The translations under genes were made by a program, and so were the position numbers. The notes beneath the pieces are model-generated. The model ran no database searches. It was not told where the DNA came from and saw only the letters and a program-made list of their open reading frames with translations. DNA of 64,000 nucleotides from Candidatus Zixiibacteriota bacterium (GTDB lineage: Bacteria; Zixibacteria; MSB-5A5; GN15; FEB-12), in NCBI GenBank assembly GCA_029860345.1, contig JAOUBJ010000007.1, positions 124,001 to 188,000 of the forward strand, read 5' to 3'. Below, piece after piece: positions 1 to 8,984 of this stretch. The first letter of the stretch is position 1. Each line of letters starts with the position of its first letter.

Positions 1-1
1 C

Positions 2-694
2 CTGTGGGGACGATTTGCCATATTAACCTGGTGCGCACTCCTGGGTGGCCTGCTGATTCCATTTGCGGCCCTTTTCATTCAGGGCGTAACCAAGAGAATC
101 TGCAGCGTGGCGTTAACCGTGACGGCGGCCGTTATGTGTAACATCGGGCTGTGGTGCATTAGGTATTTGATTGTCGTTCCGACCTTTTATCATCCGCACC
201 TGCCCTACCGGATAACACCCTACGTGCCCACGCTGGAGGAGGGAATCGTAATGGGCGGCACATGGGTTTTTGCGATTTTGTTTTTCTCTGTTCTTCTCAA
301 GATTGTGCCGGTGATCGAGTTGCCCGAAGACACGCCTATACGCACGGACTCCCGGTTTGTCCTGTTCCCATGGATTACATTACCGGGGCGTTTGAAGAAT
401 CTGATAATCGCCGGTGTGACGCTTTTTTCGGTGGCCATGGTCGTGTATGGCATCTCAACCTGGCAAGGGGACTATGCTCCGCTTAAGTGGCTCACCGGAA
501 TCGGGCTGATTTGTATCGTTCCATTGCTTATCAGTGTGCTGATCCCGCGCGAGGAATGCGCCCGGCCGCCTTCGTTTCCGCGAGCCCATGCCCGGCAGTA
601 TATGACTTCGGCTACACCATGGCATGCCAGGGCGCCGAGGATGGTCCAGGATAAAATTGTGGCATCGCCTCAGGCCGGGCGTCCGCCACCATAG
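2..694 (+). CDS. NrfD/PsrC-family membrane subunit, 3' part
   Basis: The frame is already open at the left edge of the window, so the true start lies upstream. The visible 230 residues contain five hydrophobic segments, and the second ends in a WCIRYLIVVPTFYHP motif typical of NrfD/PsrC proteins. In known members this subunit anchors a molybdopterin or Fe-S oxidoreductase in the membrane and exchanges electrons with the quinone pool. The last ~48 residues form a hydrophilic, proline- and arginine-rich tail that is unusual for the family; it could be a lineage extension or read-through after a lost stop. The binding protein and multihaem cytochrome downstream fit a respiratory locus. The family call is fairly sure; the substrate is unknown. 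Confidence 0.75.
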   Translation: MWGRFAILTWCALLGGLLIPFAALFIQGVTKRICSVALTVTAAVMCNIGLWCIRYLIVVPTFYHPHLPYRITPYVPTLEEGIVMGGTWVFAILFFSVLLKIVPVIELPEDTPIRTDSRFVLFPWITLPGRLKNLIIAGVTLFSVAMVVYGISTWQGDYAPLKWLTGIGLICIVPLLISVLIPREECARPPSFPRAHARQYMTSATPWHARAPRMVQDKIVASPQAGRPPP

Positions 695-866
695 ATTCGG
701 AAGCTGAAATATTGAAGGTCACAGGCGTTATGCGTCTGGGACCGGCGGAGGGAAAACTCAGATGGCAGGGCAAAGCCCAAGGAGGTATCAATGACCACAC
801 CTGACTTGCTGATAAGTAGTAGGCATGACTCCGGGAAACCATACAGCCGGATTGGATGGTGAGAAT

Positions 867-1994
867 ATGAGATATATACTGGTTTTTTTGGGCTTGGTGT
901 TGATCGCTGCCTCTGTTCAGGCCGACGATGACGTTATTGACATCGGCGTCATCTTGCCTCTGAGCGGCCATACTTCAAACTACGGAACCGAAGCGCTTAA
1001 GGGTATCAATCTCGCCGTCGAAATCATCAACGACGGCGGCGGCGTCCGGGGGACCAAGCTTAAGCTGATTGTTGCCGATAACACCGATGATCCGGCCACT
1101 ACGTCTCAGGTGGTTTCCCGAATGATCCATGACCAGAATGTTATCGCGGTTATTGGTCCGATCACTTCGACCAATTCTGCGGCCGCCGCGGCTGTTGCCC
1201 AGCAGGCCGAAACACCGCTCATCCTGCCCGTGGCCACCAGCCCCCATGTAACTGAAATCGGAGAATACATCTGCCGTATCTGTTTCACCGACCCTCTACA
1301 GAGCAAGGCACTGGCCGAATTCTCACACAAGTTTTTGAAGTTGCACAAAGTAGCGGTGATCCTGGAAAAAGGCTCCGCCTACTCGGAAAAACTGGCTGAG
1401 TTTTTTGTTATGCGTCTTCGAGACACCGGCTGCGAGGTCGAATTCATGGAGAGCTTTGAAATCGACCAAGGGAATCTACTCACGGTCGTCGACCAGGCGC
1501 TGGCTGCCGCCCCCGATCTCATATTTGCGCCCGTATACTATCCCGAAGCGGCGGCCATCATAAATCGCATAGCCGAAGCGGGTAGTTCCGTGGCGTTGTT
1601 GGGTGGTGATGGCTGGGAGTCGCCGGAGTTGTTGAGATTGAGTGGCCGGAATATTAAGTCCGGCCAGGTATTCTTCAGTAGCCATTTTTCGCTACAGTAT
1701 CCCGAGAGAACCGGCTCTTCATTCGTGGAGGACTTTCGCAAGAGATTCGGCGATACACCAAATGCCGTGTCGGCGCTCGGGTTTGACGCCGTTGGAGTGC
1801 TCAGTGACGCCCTCAGCAGGGCAACCGTAATGAACCGGAAAGGTGTACAGCAGGCGCTTATTTCGACCAGCAGCTTTGCCGGAGTGACTGGAGCCATTTC
1901 GATAAATGAAAAGAGGAACGTGGTTAAAGATGTTTACATCCTGAAGGCGCTCGAAGACGAATTCGTTCTCGAGACAATAATCTCAGCCTTCTGA
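867..1994 (+). CDS. Periplasmic substrate-binding protein, Leu/Ile/Val type
   Basis: This is a 375-residue protein with a signal peptide ending near VQA, followed by the first strand of a type 1 periplasmic binding fold (DIGVILPLSGHTSNYG). Family features include the segment around IAVIGPITSTNSAAAAAVAQQ and the second-lobe segment around FAPVYYPEAAAI. The frame is open from 825, but the ATG at 867 is preferred because the signal peptide starts there directly. In the family these proteins deliver amino acids or related ligands to an ABC importer or a sensor. No permease or ATPase gene is next to it. It lies between an NrfD gene and a cytochrome gene, 14 bases before the latter, so it may act as a ligand-sensing or scaffolding part of that locus. 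The ligand cannot be read from sequence. Confidence 0.85.
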   Translation: MRYILVFLGLVLIAASVQADDDVIDIGVILPLSGHTSNYGTEALKGINLAVEIINDGGGVRGTKLKLIVADNTDDPATTSQVVSRMIHDQNVIAVIGPITSTNSAAAAAVAQQAETPLILPVATSPHVTEIGEYICRICFTDPLQSKALAEFSHKFLKLHKVAVILEKGSAYSEKLAEFFVMRLRDTGCEVEFMESFEIDQGNLLTVVDQALAAAPDLIFAPVYYPEAAAIINRIAEAGSSVALLGGDGWESPELLRLSGRNIKSGQVFFSSHFSLQYPERTGSSFVEDFRKRFGDTPNAVSALGFDAVGVLSDALSRATVMNRKGVQQALISTSSFAGVTGAISINEKRNVVKDVYILKALEDEFVLETIISAF

Positions 1995-2008
1995 CGCCAG
2001 GAGGAGTT

Positions 2009-3133
2009 ATGATTTCATTCCGATCGACCATACCCATAATAGTGGCCGTCGTCATCCTGGCACAGGCAAATGTCGGTCAGTGCCAATCGTACAGAGTCTG
2101 CAAAGAGTGCCACAGTGATATTTTCGAGCTGTGGAAGAATTCACTACATGCCAAGTCGTATGAGAATCCCACCTTTCGGGCAACCTATATGACGGCCAGA
2201 CTGGACCGGGGGGATGAGGTAGCTCAGAAGTGCCTGGCCTGCCACGCTCCGATGGCCAACGACGAGAATGGACACGATCCCGATGCTGCCGGTGCCGAAG
2301 AAGGCGTCACCTGTTCTTTCTGTCATAGTATCTCTTCCGTGGGAGAAGGCGGTATCGACACCTACTATAACCTGGATACCACAGGCGCCGTGTACGGACC
2401 CTACCGGGCCACACAGGATGTGGGGCATGAAACCAAGTACTCACCGCTCTACCTTGAGTCCAGACTCTGTGCCGGTTGTCATGAATACGTCAACAGTCAT
2501 GGTGTCAGGGTGTTGGACACCTATAAGGAGTGGGAAGAATCGCCCTACCGCAAGAACGACGTTCACTGTCAGAACTGTCACATGCCGACGGCACCGCTTT
2601 TGTCGGTTGCGGATGACTACGACGTTACCGGTTACTATGTGACTGCACACGAATTCCGGGGCGGACACTCCAACATAAACCTCGCCCACGCGGTCAAGCT
2701 GGAGACCGCCGTAACCAAGCGCGAGAGGAAACTGGAGGTCCTGGTGATGATAACCAACGCCGAATCCGGTCACATGCTGCCTACCGGGATTCCGATACGC
2801 AGCCTCGCCCTCAACGTGGTGCTGAAATCGGCCGAAGGCATCGAACTATCAGCCGTCCGTAAAGTGTACCGGAAGGTTTTGACAGACGCCTATGGTACGA
2901 TTATCGAGAATGCACTCGACATGTTTCTGAACGCTACCGATGTTTATTCCGATAACCGCATCGGACCGAAAGAGACACGGGTGGAAACTTTGACTTTTGA
3001 AATACCCAAGAAAGTGAAAGACTACTACGTCGAGACCACTTTGAATTACGAATACAGCCGGCCGGTGTTGATCGAGGAGTTTATCAGCATTGAGATGGCC
3101 AAACAGGTAGTCAATTCGCGGTCTATTCGTTAG
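2009..3133 (+). CDS. Secreted pentahaem cytochrome c
   Basis: The protein has 374 residues, a signal peptide ending near GQC, and a strong ribosome binding site (GGAGGAG) before the ATG. Five CxxCH haem motifs are visible: CKECH, CLACH, CSFCH, CAGCH and CQNCH, all in the first ~200 residues. Several extra histidines (HAKS, GHD, GHETK, AHEF, GGH) could be distal haem ligands. The rest is a haem-free beta-rich domain, as in cytochrome c554-like and related multihaem families. It should work in the periplasm, passing electrons to or from the NrfD-type complex upstream. The exact reaction is not evident. It is probably the last gene of that operon, since a 400-base gap follows. Confidence 0.85.
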   Translation: MISFRSTIPIIVAVVILAQANVGQCQSYRVCKECHSDIFELWKNSLHAKSYENPTFRATYMTARLDRGDEVAQKCLACHAPMANDENGHDPDAAGAEEGVTCSFCHSISSVGEGGIDTYYNLDTTGAVYGPYRATQDVGHETKYSPLYLESRLCAGCHEYVNSHGVRVLDTYKEWEESPYRKNDVHCQNCHMPTAPLLSVADDYDVTGYYVTAHEFRGGHSNINLAHAVKLETAVTKRERKLEVLVMITNAESGHMLPTGIPIRSLALNVVLKSAEGIELSAVRKVYRKVLTDAYGTIIENALDMFLNATDVYSDNRIGPKETRVETLTFEIPKKVKDYYVETTLNYEYSRPVLIEEFISIEMAKQVVNSRSIR

Positions 3134-3539
3134 CGGCTGGTTGTGGGAATATAGTTTTTGCGAGTGTGAACCTGGGGCCGAGTCCGGTACCAACGAAGAA
3201 AACAAAATCCCCGCGACTGGATGTAACCAGAACTTTCGAGCAAGTCTTGCCCTGTCTAAGTCTGACCGGGTGAGGACTGTCTTGGAACTTTGGCATATCT
3301 GATTAACACCCTCATCGGGTCCGGCCTATCATTTTCTGCCTGGTCTCGATACGTGGTCACCATGCACAATTGATAACTACCATCCAAGTCACAACCATTG
3401 AGCTCGAAGACTACAGCTTATATCAACTGGCAGTGTGTGATTCCTGATTTGGTTTCGTGTTTTCTTGTTTAAGCGGGGACGTTTTGCCGGACCTTTCGTG
3501 GAACCAATTGACCATGGAGTCGTTGCATCCATTAGTAAT
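3134..3539 (+). other. Intergenic region before the sigma-factor cassette
   Basis: This 406-base gap separates the cytochrome gene from the sigma-factor gene. I see no convincing gene, no strong terminator hairpin with a T tract, and no copy of the promoter block found before the two lipoprotein genes at 8985 and 9581. It should contain the promoter of the sigma-CHAT-subtilase cassette, but I cannot place it with confidence. Confidence 0.4.
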
Positions 3540-4106
3540 ATGTCCCGTACAGATGAACAGATTTGGAAAGATGCGTGCAAAGGTGATCACGCCGCCTGGA
3601 AGGAACTGGTGGATCGCTATCAGTCACTGGTTTACACCGTGGCTCTCCGTAACGGTCTCTCGATGGCCGATGCCTCCGACTGTTTCCAGCACACCTGGCT
3701 GGCCCTATGGCAGAGCCGGAAGCGCCTGAAAGAACCTGAGCGGTTATCAGCCTGGTTGGTAACCACTGCTCGTCGAGAGTCCATACGTATGTCTCGCCAG
3801 TCTCGCAGAATGGTGTCCGACGAGTGCCTAAGCGCTGAACCGGACCGGTCGGCGACGCCGGATATTGAATTTGAACAACTCGAACAACAATCGAAACTTC
3901 AGACCGGTCTGGATCAGATGGGTGAACGGTGCCGTAAGCTACTGAACCTTATGTTCTTTGCTCCCGAGGAACACAGCTACGAGCAGATCGCCGCCAAGTC
4001 GGGGATCGCCTTCAACAGCCTGGGTCCGATCAGGCGAAGGTGCCTCGAACAGCTCAAAGAGATTCTTGGAAAACTGGGCTTTTCGCATGTACGAGGAAAG
4101 GTGTAG
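3540..4106 (+). CDS. ECF-like RNA polymerase sigma factor
   Basis: This is a 188-residue sigma-70 family protein of ECF size. The sigma-2 region spans about residues 8-75 (WKELVDRYQSLVYTVALRNG, then DCFQHTWLALWQ). A charged linker follows, then a sigma-4 helix-turn-helix at about residues 125-180 (SYEQIAAKSGIAFNSLGPIR). The frame is open from 3465, but the ATG at 3540 begins the family-typical MSRTDEQIWKDACKGD and is chosen. It leads the cassette, 45 bases before the next gene. No membrane-anchored anti-sigma factor follows, so control may come from the cytoplasmic 190-residue protein or the CHAT protein downstream. A target promoter is unknown; see the paired promoter blocks at 8898 and 9500. 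Confidence 0.85.
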   Translation: MSRTDEQIWKDACKGDHAAWKELVDRYQSLVYTVALRNGLSMADASDCFQHTWLALWQSRKRLKEPERLSAWLVTTARRESIRMSRQSRRMVSDECLSAEPDRSATPDIEFEQLEQQSKLQTGLDQMGERCRKLLNLMFFAPEEHSYEQIAAKSGIAFNSLGPIRRRCLEQLKEILGKLGFSHVRGKV

Positions 4107-4151
4107 CCCCCTCTGTAAGACAGAGAAGGATGAAATATTAAGGACCCAATC

Positions 4152-4724
4152 ATGGCAAAGCCGACCCGAAGACAAGACCTTATAAAAGCAATCAAGAAAG
4201 GGAAACTGTCCCAGTCGTTTTTGCGGTCACTGACCGAGGATGAGAAGATATTCGTGGAGCTTTACAGGGAATTCCCAACGGCCGGCCTTGACCGCATGGT
4301 TGACGCTCCGGCCGCTCTGGTGAAACGGGCTTGCGAGATTCCTGTTTCCGTCCCTGTCCACCAGCGACTACGATCACTGGTTGCAAATCTGGTTTCAGAC
4401 TCCTGGGCCACTCCTCAGGTGGCCGGAGTTCGGGGAACAACCGAAATCGATCACCGTTCTCTGCGGTTCGGTGCCGAGGCTGCTATCGTTATGTTGCGAG
4501 CTGAGAAGCAAAGAGGTGAATGGCACTTTCTGGTTGAGTTATCGGAAACCGACCTGCCACAATCGCAGTGGTGCCTGAAAGTGGGTAGCCGTACCGTCGA
4601 GAGAACCGAAACCGGGTTGTTCGAATGGTCATCCAAAAGGCCCCCAAAAAGCGTTGACCTTGTCTGTGATGACGGTTCCACAATTCAATTGCCGGAGATA
4701 TCTTGGAAGCGCACGACAAAGTAG
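4152..4724 (+). CDS. Unknown 190-residue protein in the sigma-CHAT cassette
   Basis: I do not recognise a family. The first ~95 residues are basic and predicted helical (KPTRRQDLIKAIKKGKLSQS, then TEDEKIFVELYREF). The C-terminal ~90 residues look like a small beta-sandwich with alternating strands (AAIVMLRAEK, GEWHFLVELSE, PKSVDLVCDD, GSTIQLPEISW). There is no signal peptide or membrane segment, so it is cytoplasmic. It lies between a sigma factor and a TPR-CHAT protein, and its last 22 bases overlap the next gene, so the two are probably translationally coupled. By position it could be a sigma-binding regulator or a CHAT substrate or partner; this is inference only. Confidence 0.7.
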   Translation: MAKPTRRQDLIKAIKKGKLSQSFLRSLTEDEKIFVELYREFPTAGLDRMVDAPAALVKRACEIPVSVPVHQRLRSLVANLVSDSWATPQVAGVRGTTEIDHRSLRFGAEAAIVMLRAEKQRGEWHFLVELSETDLPQSQWCLKVGSRTVERTETGLFEWSSKRPPKSVDLVCDDGSTIQLPEISWKRTTK

Positions 4725-7423
4725 AATCTCAAGCGCGAGTGTTTATCAGGACCGGCACAACCGGAAGGCTGGCGCCCGAGGACTTGGCGATTGCTTGTGG
4801 TCGATTCATCCAGGACGTTTCGCGTAGGTCGTTGTCTGAATCCCTTGCCTTAGCCAAGCTGTTCTCGGGGCGAGTCAACAGACATGGTCAACCGCTTCGC
4901 TATCAGGCCGCCAGGTCGCTGGCACGAGTTTATCATCTTAACAGCCAACACTCTCAGGCCGAGGTGGCCTATCTGCGAGCGCGGAGGTTGGCAGGTTCGG
5001 ACCGGCTGGCAAAGGCTCGCATCGATAGGTCCTTAATCGATCTCTATATGTATCTCGGCGATTACACCAAGGCCAGACGGCGCGCCCAACAAGCGTTGAA
5101 GGTTTTCACCGAACTCGGCCGTGGGGATGAAGAAGCGATGACCCGCGTCAATCTGGCCAATCTGCTTCATCGACAGGACCGCCATGTCGATGCAGAGCGC
5201 GAGTACGACTGGGCAGCCGGATACTTCAGATCGATCAAGAACGACTTAGCCGAAGCACGCTGCCTCTACAACCAAGCCAACACACTGGTACAACTGTTTG
5301 AATTGGACAAAGCTGAAAAGCTATATGCCCGCGCGTTCTCCATTTACAACCGGGCCGGCCATACGATTGACGCCACCGACTCACACTACGGTCTTGCCTG
5401 GTTGCACATGTTGCAGGGCCGGTTCCACCAGGCACTGGTAGAGCTGGGAAAGTGCGAAGAGAGTTATAGACTGAAATCCCAGTGGCGCGGTGTAGCACTC
5501 TGCGAATTGGACCGGGCTGAAGTATTCCTCAGTTTGAACCTGATGGAAGACGCCCTGGTAAGCGCCGAAGGGGCCGAGAAATGGTTTCGCGGAAGGAAGT
5601 TCAATTATGAAGCGGCCAAAGCCGCTTTCTTCGTGGCCAAGGCAGCCTCCGCCTTAGGTAGCAAGCGCAAGGCTGCTCGATCAGCTTCACGGGCGTTCGA
5701 CGGATTTCAAAGGGAAAGAAACAGTGGTTTTCTGGGGGCGGTTCACCTGCATCTGGCATCCACCGATCAATCTTCGGTCGGCGAGAAGCAGAGTCTTACG
5801 CAGGCTCGCCGGTTGTTCGACCGGGCACAGTTACCGCTGTGGCAGGCTTACTGCGATCTGTTGGCCGGTTCCCGGGGAGATCAGAAGGCCATGACGAGAC
5901 TTGATGCCAACAAGGCTGTACAATGGGTGCCTCATCTTTTTGCCCAATGGCAGGTCTTAATCGGAGACGAGTGTGCCGCCGAGGGGAATATGGTAGCGGC
6001 GAGAAAACGGTGGGCTCGCGCCGCCAATAGGCTGGACCGAACCCGGTCGCAACTGCCGCCCGTGGAGTTGCGCCACGGTTTCGGGCGAGATATCCCCAGT
6101 CCTCATTTGCGTTTGATACACTCTGAAATACAATTCGATCCTCGGCGAGCCGCGGCGTGGCTGGAGCGTTTCAAGACATCCGGATTGTGGGCGCCAATAT
6201 CACCGGCACTGATTGAAGACCCGGTACGAGGAGGCGTGGAGAATTCGCTTTCCGCCCTGGCCGACTCGGTTGCCGGGTTTGCTTCAAACCTGAGTGGTCA
6301 GGCCGGAGAACGAGGTGTTGCAACCGCCAACGGCAGACGCAGGGTTGATCGATTGCAGCGTGACGTCAAACGCCGGATTTCCCAACTGGAGGAGTTTCGC
6401 GATCGGGACCCGCTGCACGTTGATCGAATTCTTGAATTGATAGACCACTCGTCGGCAAAGACCATTGTAGTTCAGTTCGCCATTATCGGGGAAGACCTGG
6501 TGGCTTTCACACACAGGACCGGAAACACCGAGACTATGGTTTGGCGGGGCGGTCGCACGAAGTTGGAAACATACATGCGGCGGTGGCGTTTTATACTTGA
6601 GAAAGAAGCAGGTTTGCAGAACCCATCGAAGGTCGGCCCCGACAGTCTCGAAACAAAAGTTCTGACCGAGATCGGCGAGTGGCTGTGGCGACCCCTGGAG
6701 ACGGTGCGGTCGGCTAAACGAATCCTGGTGATACCCGACGGAGAATTAGCCAACCTGCCCTGGCAGGCGCTGCACCTGGACGGTCGACCCCTGTGTGAAC
6801 AACATGAATTTGTGATTTCTCCCAGTGTTCGACACTATGTGAAAGCGCGCAGGACTGTTTGTCGAACAAACAAAACAGAAGTGTTTTTGGGTAATGTTGA
6901 CAATCTTCCCGCAGTGGAGAAGGAGATCGCCGCGCTAAAACTTCATTCAAAGGGTCCGATCAACGTACACTCGTCGGCCCGTCGTTGTGACTGGCCCGAG
7001 GATGGTTCCTACGGGCTCTGGCACTTTGCCGGCCATGCAGTCCATCGGGCGGACAACCCCTTCTACTCTTATCTGGAAATGGCCGACGGTCCGTTTTTCG
7101 CGGCCGACCTACGATTAAGACGGGCACGAGTGGGGATGGTGACGCTATCGGCCTGCCGTTCGGGAGAGCAGGTCGCAATTCCCGGCGAGGAATCAACGGG
7201 GCTTGTCCGTTCACTCCTGGAGATGGGCGTTCGTAACGTCGTGGCGGCCCACTGGCCGGTCTCCGATATATCCGCAGCGATGTGGATGACCAGTTTCTAC
7301 AAAGAGTATTACTCCGGTCGCACTCCGGCGGAGGCGGCTCGGAAGTCAACTATGAACGTTAAAGAGAGCTGTGAATCAGCCTATCATTGGGCAGCCTTTT
7401 CGGTGTTCGGTGCAGGAATATAG
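4703..7423 (+). CDS. TPR-CHAT domain protein (caspase-like protease)
   Basis: This 906-residue protein has tetratricopeptide-like helical repeats at about residues 60-400, for example around DLYMYLGDYTKARRRAQQAL and LANLLHRQDRHVDAEREYDW. A CHAT domain covers about residues 600-905. The caspase-type dyad is visible: His778 in WHFAGHA and Cys818 in LSACRSG. CHAT proteins are cysteine peptidases, with TPRs usually sensing or holding partners. The start is a TTG with GGAGA four bases upstream, inside the end of the previous gene. The subtilase gene begins ten bases after the stop. There is no export signal. Type III-E CRISPR Csx29 has the same TPR-CHAT layout and works with a sigma factor, but no Cas gene is present here. 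Confidence 0.88.
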   Translation: MEAHDKVESQARVFIRTGTTGRLAPEDLAIACGRFIQDVSRRSLSESLALAKLFSGRVNRHGQPLRYQAARSLARVYHLNSQHSQAEVAYLRARRLAGSDRLAKARIDRSLIDLYMYLGDYTKARRRAQQALKVFTELGRGDEEAMTRVNLANLLHRQDRHVDAEREYDWAAGYFRSIKNDLAEARCLYNQANTLVQLFELDKAEKLYARAFSIYNRAGHTIDATDSHYGLAWLHMLQGRFHQALVELGKCEESYRLKSQWRGVALCELDRAEVFLSLNLMEDALVSAEGAEKWFRGRKFNYEAAKAAFFVAKAASALGSKRKAARSASRAFDGFQRERNSGFLGAVHLHLASTDQSSVGEKQSLTQARRLFDRAQLPLWQAYCDLLAGSRGDQKAMTRLDANKAVQWVPHLFAQWQVLIGDECAAEGNMVAARKRWARAANRLDRTRSQLPPVELRHGFGRDIPSPHLRLIHSEIQFDPRRAAAWLERFKTSGLWAPISPALIEDPVRGGVENSLSALADSVAGFASNLSGQAGERGVATANGRRRVDRLQRDVKRRISQLEEFRDRDPLHVDRILELIDHSSAKTIVVQFAIIGEDLVAFTHRTGNTETMVWRGGRTKLETYMRRWRFILEKEAGLQNPSKVGPDSLETKVLTEIGEWLWRPLETVRSAKRILVIPDGELANLPWQALHLDGRPLCEQHEFVISPSVRHYVKARRTVCRTNKTEVFLGNVDNLPAVEKEIAALKLHSKGPINVHSSARRCDWPEDGSYGLWHFAGHAVHRADNPFYSYLEMADGPFFAADLRLRRARVGMVTLSACRSGEQVAIPGEESTGLVRSLLEMGVRNVVAAHWPVSDISAAMWMTSFYKEYYSGRTPAEAARKSTMNVKESCESAYHWAAFSVFGAGI

Positions 7424-7433
7424 AGGTGATACC

Positions 7434-8834
7434 ATGTTGAGACTTACCATACGAATTCAGTTGTGGCTGGCGATTCTTCTTGTCGTAACCTGGCCGGTGT
7501 TTAACGCGGCGGCCGGTTCGACGGGAGACTACAGTCCCGGAGATTTGGTGTGCGCCGTGACCCAGCCAGCGTTCATCGACAGCATCAACATAGATTACGG
7601 CACCACCGTAAAGAACTTCCTTCCGCAGATAGGCGGGTATTTACTGGAGGTTCCCAACGGGTCGGACATTGAGGCCCTGGCCTTGGATATTGCATTGCGG
7701 CCCGATGTCCTTTACTGCGAACCAAATTTCCTCCTGGATGCCCCGGAAGGTGTGCAATCGTCTCAGGGCTTTATCGACGAGATGCAGGTAGGCAGTTTCC
7801 TCGACCAAAACGCCGCCGCGCTGATCAACCTCGCTGGAGCGCACGATCTTGTGACCGGAGGAAACGTGTCCGTCGGTATTATTGACGCCGGCGTCAACAT
7901 GACTCATCCTGATTTGACCCAGAACGTAGCCAGCGGATTCGACTATGTGGACAACGACAGTAATGCCGTTGACGAGCCGGGCGGTCGCGCCTCCGGTCAC
8001 GGTACTTTTGTCGCCGGATTGGTGAGCCTGGTAGCGCCCGACGCCGACTTGATTTCATACCGAGTGTTGGACACCACCGGCCGAGGCAATGGTTACACTA
8101 TCGCCGAGGCTCTGTTGCAGGCGGTGGCCGATGGCTGTCGCGCAGTCAATCTTTCGATTGTGATGACCGGAAAGCACTCCACCCTTGATGAGGCTATCTC
8201 TTTTGCCCGCGACCAGGGTGTTGTCGTCACAGCCGCTGCCGGGAACGACTCCACGGGTCTCGAACGGTTTCCGGCAAAGGACTCTTATACGCTCGCTGTA
8301 GCGGGGGTCGACTCCAATTTGGTCAAGGCTGACTTCTCCAATTTCAACGGCAAGGTGGATATTTGCGCCCCGGCTACAAGAGTGTACGCGCCGTATGACG
8401 ACTCGATGTATGCCTGGTGGGACGGAACCAGTTTCGCTGCGCCTTTCGTAGCCGGTCTGGCCGCGCTGCTCTATGAACGACATCCCGGCGCTTCCTGGGA
8501 TGACATCATTAATAGTATTCTGGAGCCGGCCGTAGACATAGATAGTCTGAACGAGGAGTACGCAGGCATGCTCGGATCGGGACTGATTGATCCTGTTGCC
8601 TCTCTCCGTTTTCTTGATTTGCAGAAGTGCGGCGACATAGACGGCAACGGTCAGGGACCGGACATCTCAGATCTGATCTACCTTGTAGATTACATGTTCA
8701 ACGGCGGGGCCGTCCCGCCCGTGCTCGAACTGGCCGATCTGAACGGTGACGGCGTACCGGCCGAAATAGGGGACCTGGTGCACTTGGTTGATTACATGTT
8801 TAGCGGCGGACTCCCCCCGGCCTGCGATCCATAA
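7434..8834 (+). CDS. Secreted subtilase (S8) with dockerin-like repeats
   Basis: The 466-residue protein has a signal peptide (hydrophobic core LAILLVVTWPVF), an inhibitor-I9-like propeptide at about 30-105, and a subtilisin domain. The triad is intact: Asp151 in GIIDAG, His189 in GHGTFVAG and Ser333 in GTSFAAP. Two dockerin-like calcium motifs close the protein (PDISDLIYLVDYMF and EIGDLVHLVDYMF). The ATG at 7434 follows an AGAGGTG ribosome binding site; upstream codons in the open frame overlap the CHAT gene and are not used. As the last gene of the sigma-CHAT cassette it may be the exported effector. A CHAT peptidase and a subtilase in one operon suggests a proteolytic signalling route, which is not proven. 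Confidence 0.88.
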   Translation: MLRLTIRIQLWLAILLVVTWPVFNAAAGSTGDYSPGDLVCAVTQPAFIDSINIDYGTTVKNFLPQIGGYLLEVPNGSDIEALALDIALRPDVLYCEPNFLLDAPEGVQSSQGFIDEMQVGSFLDQNAAALINLAGAHDLVTGGNVSVGIIDAGVNMTHPDLTQNVASGFDYVDNDSNAVDEPGGRASGHGTFVAGLVSLVAPDADLISYRVLDTTGRGNGYTIAEALLQAVADGCRAVNLSIVMTGKHSTLDEAISFARDQGVVVTAAAGNDSTGLERFPAKDSYTLAVAGVDSNLVKADFSNFNGKVDICAPATRVYAPYDDSMYAWWDGTSFAAPFVAGLAALLYERHPGASWDDIINSILEPAVDIDSLNEEYAGMLGSGLIDPVASLRFLDLQKCGDIDGNGQGPDISDLIYLVDYMFNGGAVPPVLELADLNGDGVPAEIGDLVHLVDYMFSGGLPPACDP

Positions 8835-8862
8835 TGGCTTAAATCCGAAGTATGGCAGAAAG

Positions 8863-8888
8863 CCCGCTGGAAACAGCGGGTTTTTTTT
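8863..8888 (+). terminator. Rho-independent terminator after the subtilase gene
   Basis: CCCGCTG and CAGCGGG form a perfect stem around a GAAA-type loop, followed by eight T residues. It closes the sigma-CHAT-subtilase operon. Confidence 0.9.
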
Positions 8889-8897
8889 GAGCTTTCT

Positions 8898-8934
8898 TGT
8901 ACGAACCAGTCCACAACTCCCTCTGTGTAGTAAA
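8898..8934 (+). promoter_or_regulatory. Promoter-like block upstream of the first lipoprotein gene
   Basis: TGTACGA, exactly 16 bases, then CTCTGTGTAGTAAA. The same block with the same spacing occurs at 9500-9536 before the next gene. The spacers have no evident similarity while the two boxes are nearly identical, as expected for a promoter. It does not match sigma-70 well; the 16-base spacing suits an ECF-type promoter, possibly read by the sigma factor at 3540 (inference). Confidence 0.55.
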
Positions 8935-8984
8935 TGGAGAAAAACAATCCATGTTAGTGGTAACTTTAACTATCGGAGGTTCTC

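Noticed and set aside
3540-8834. A type III-E CRISPR (Craspase) system, because of the TPR-CHAT protein next to a sigma factor.
   Set aside because: No Cas7-11-type effector, no Csx30-like protein I can recognise and no repeat array are present. Only the partial analogy is kept.
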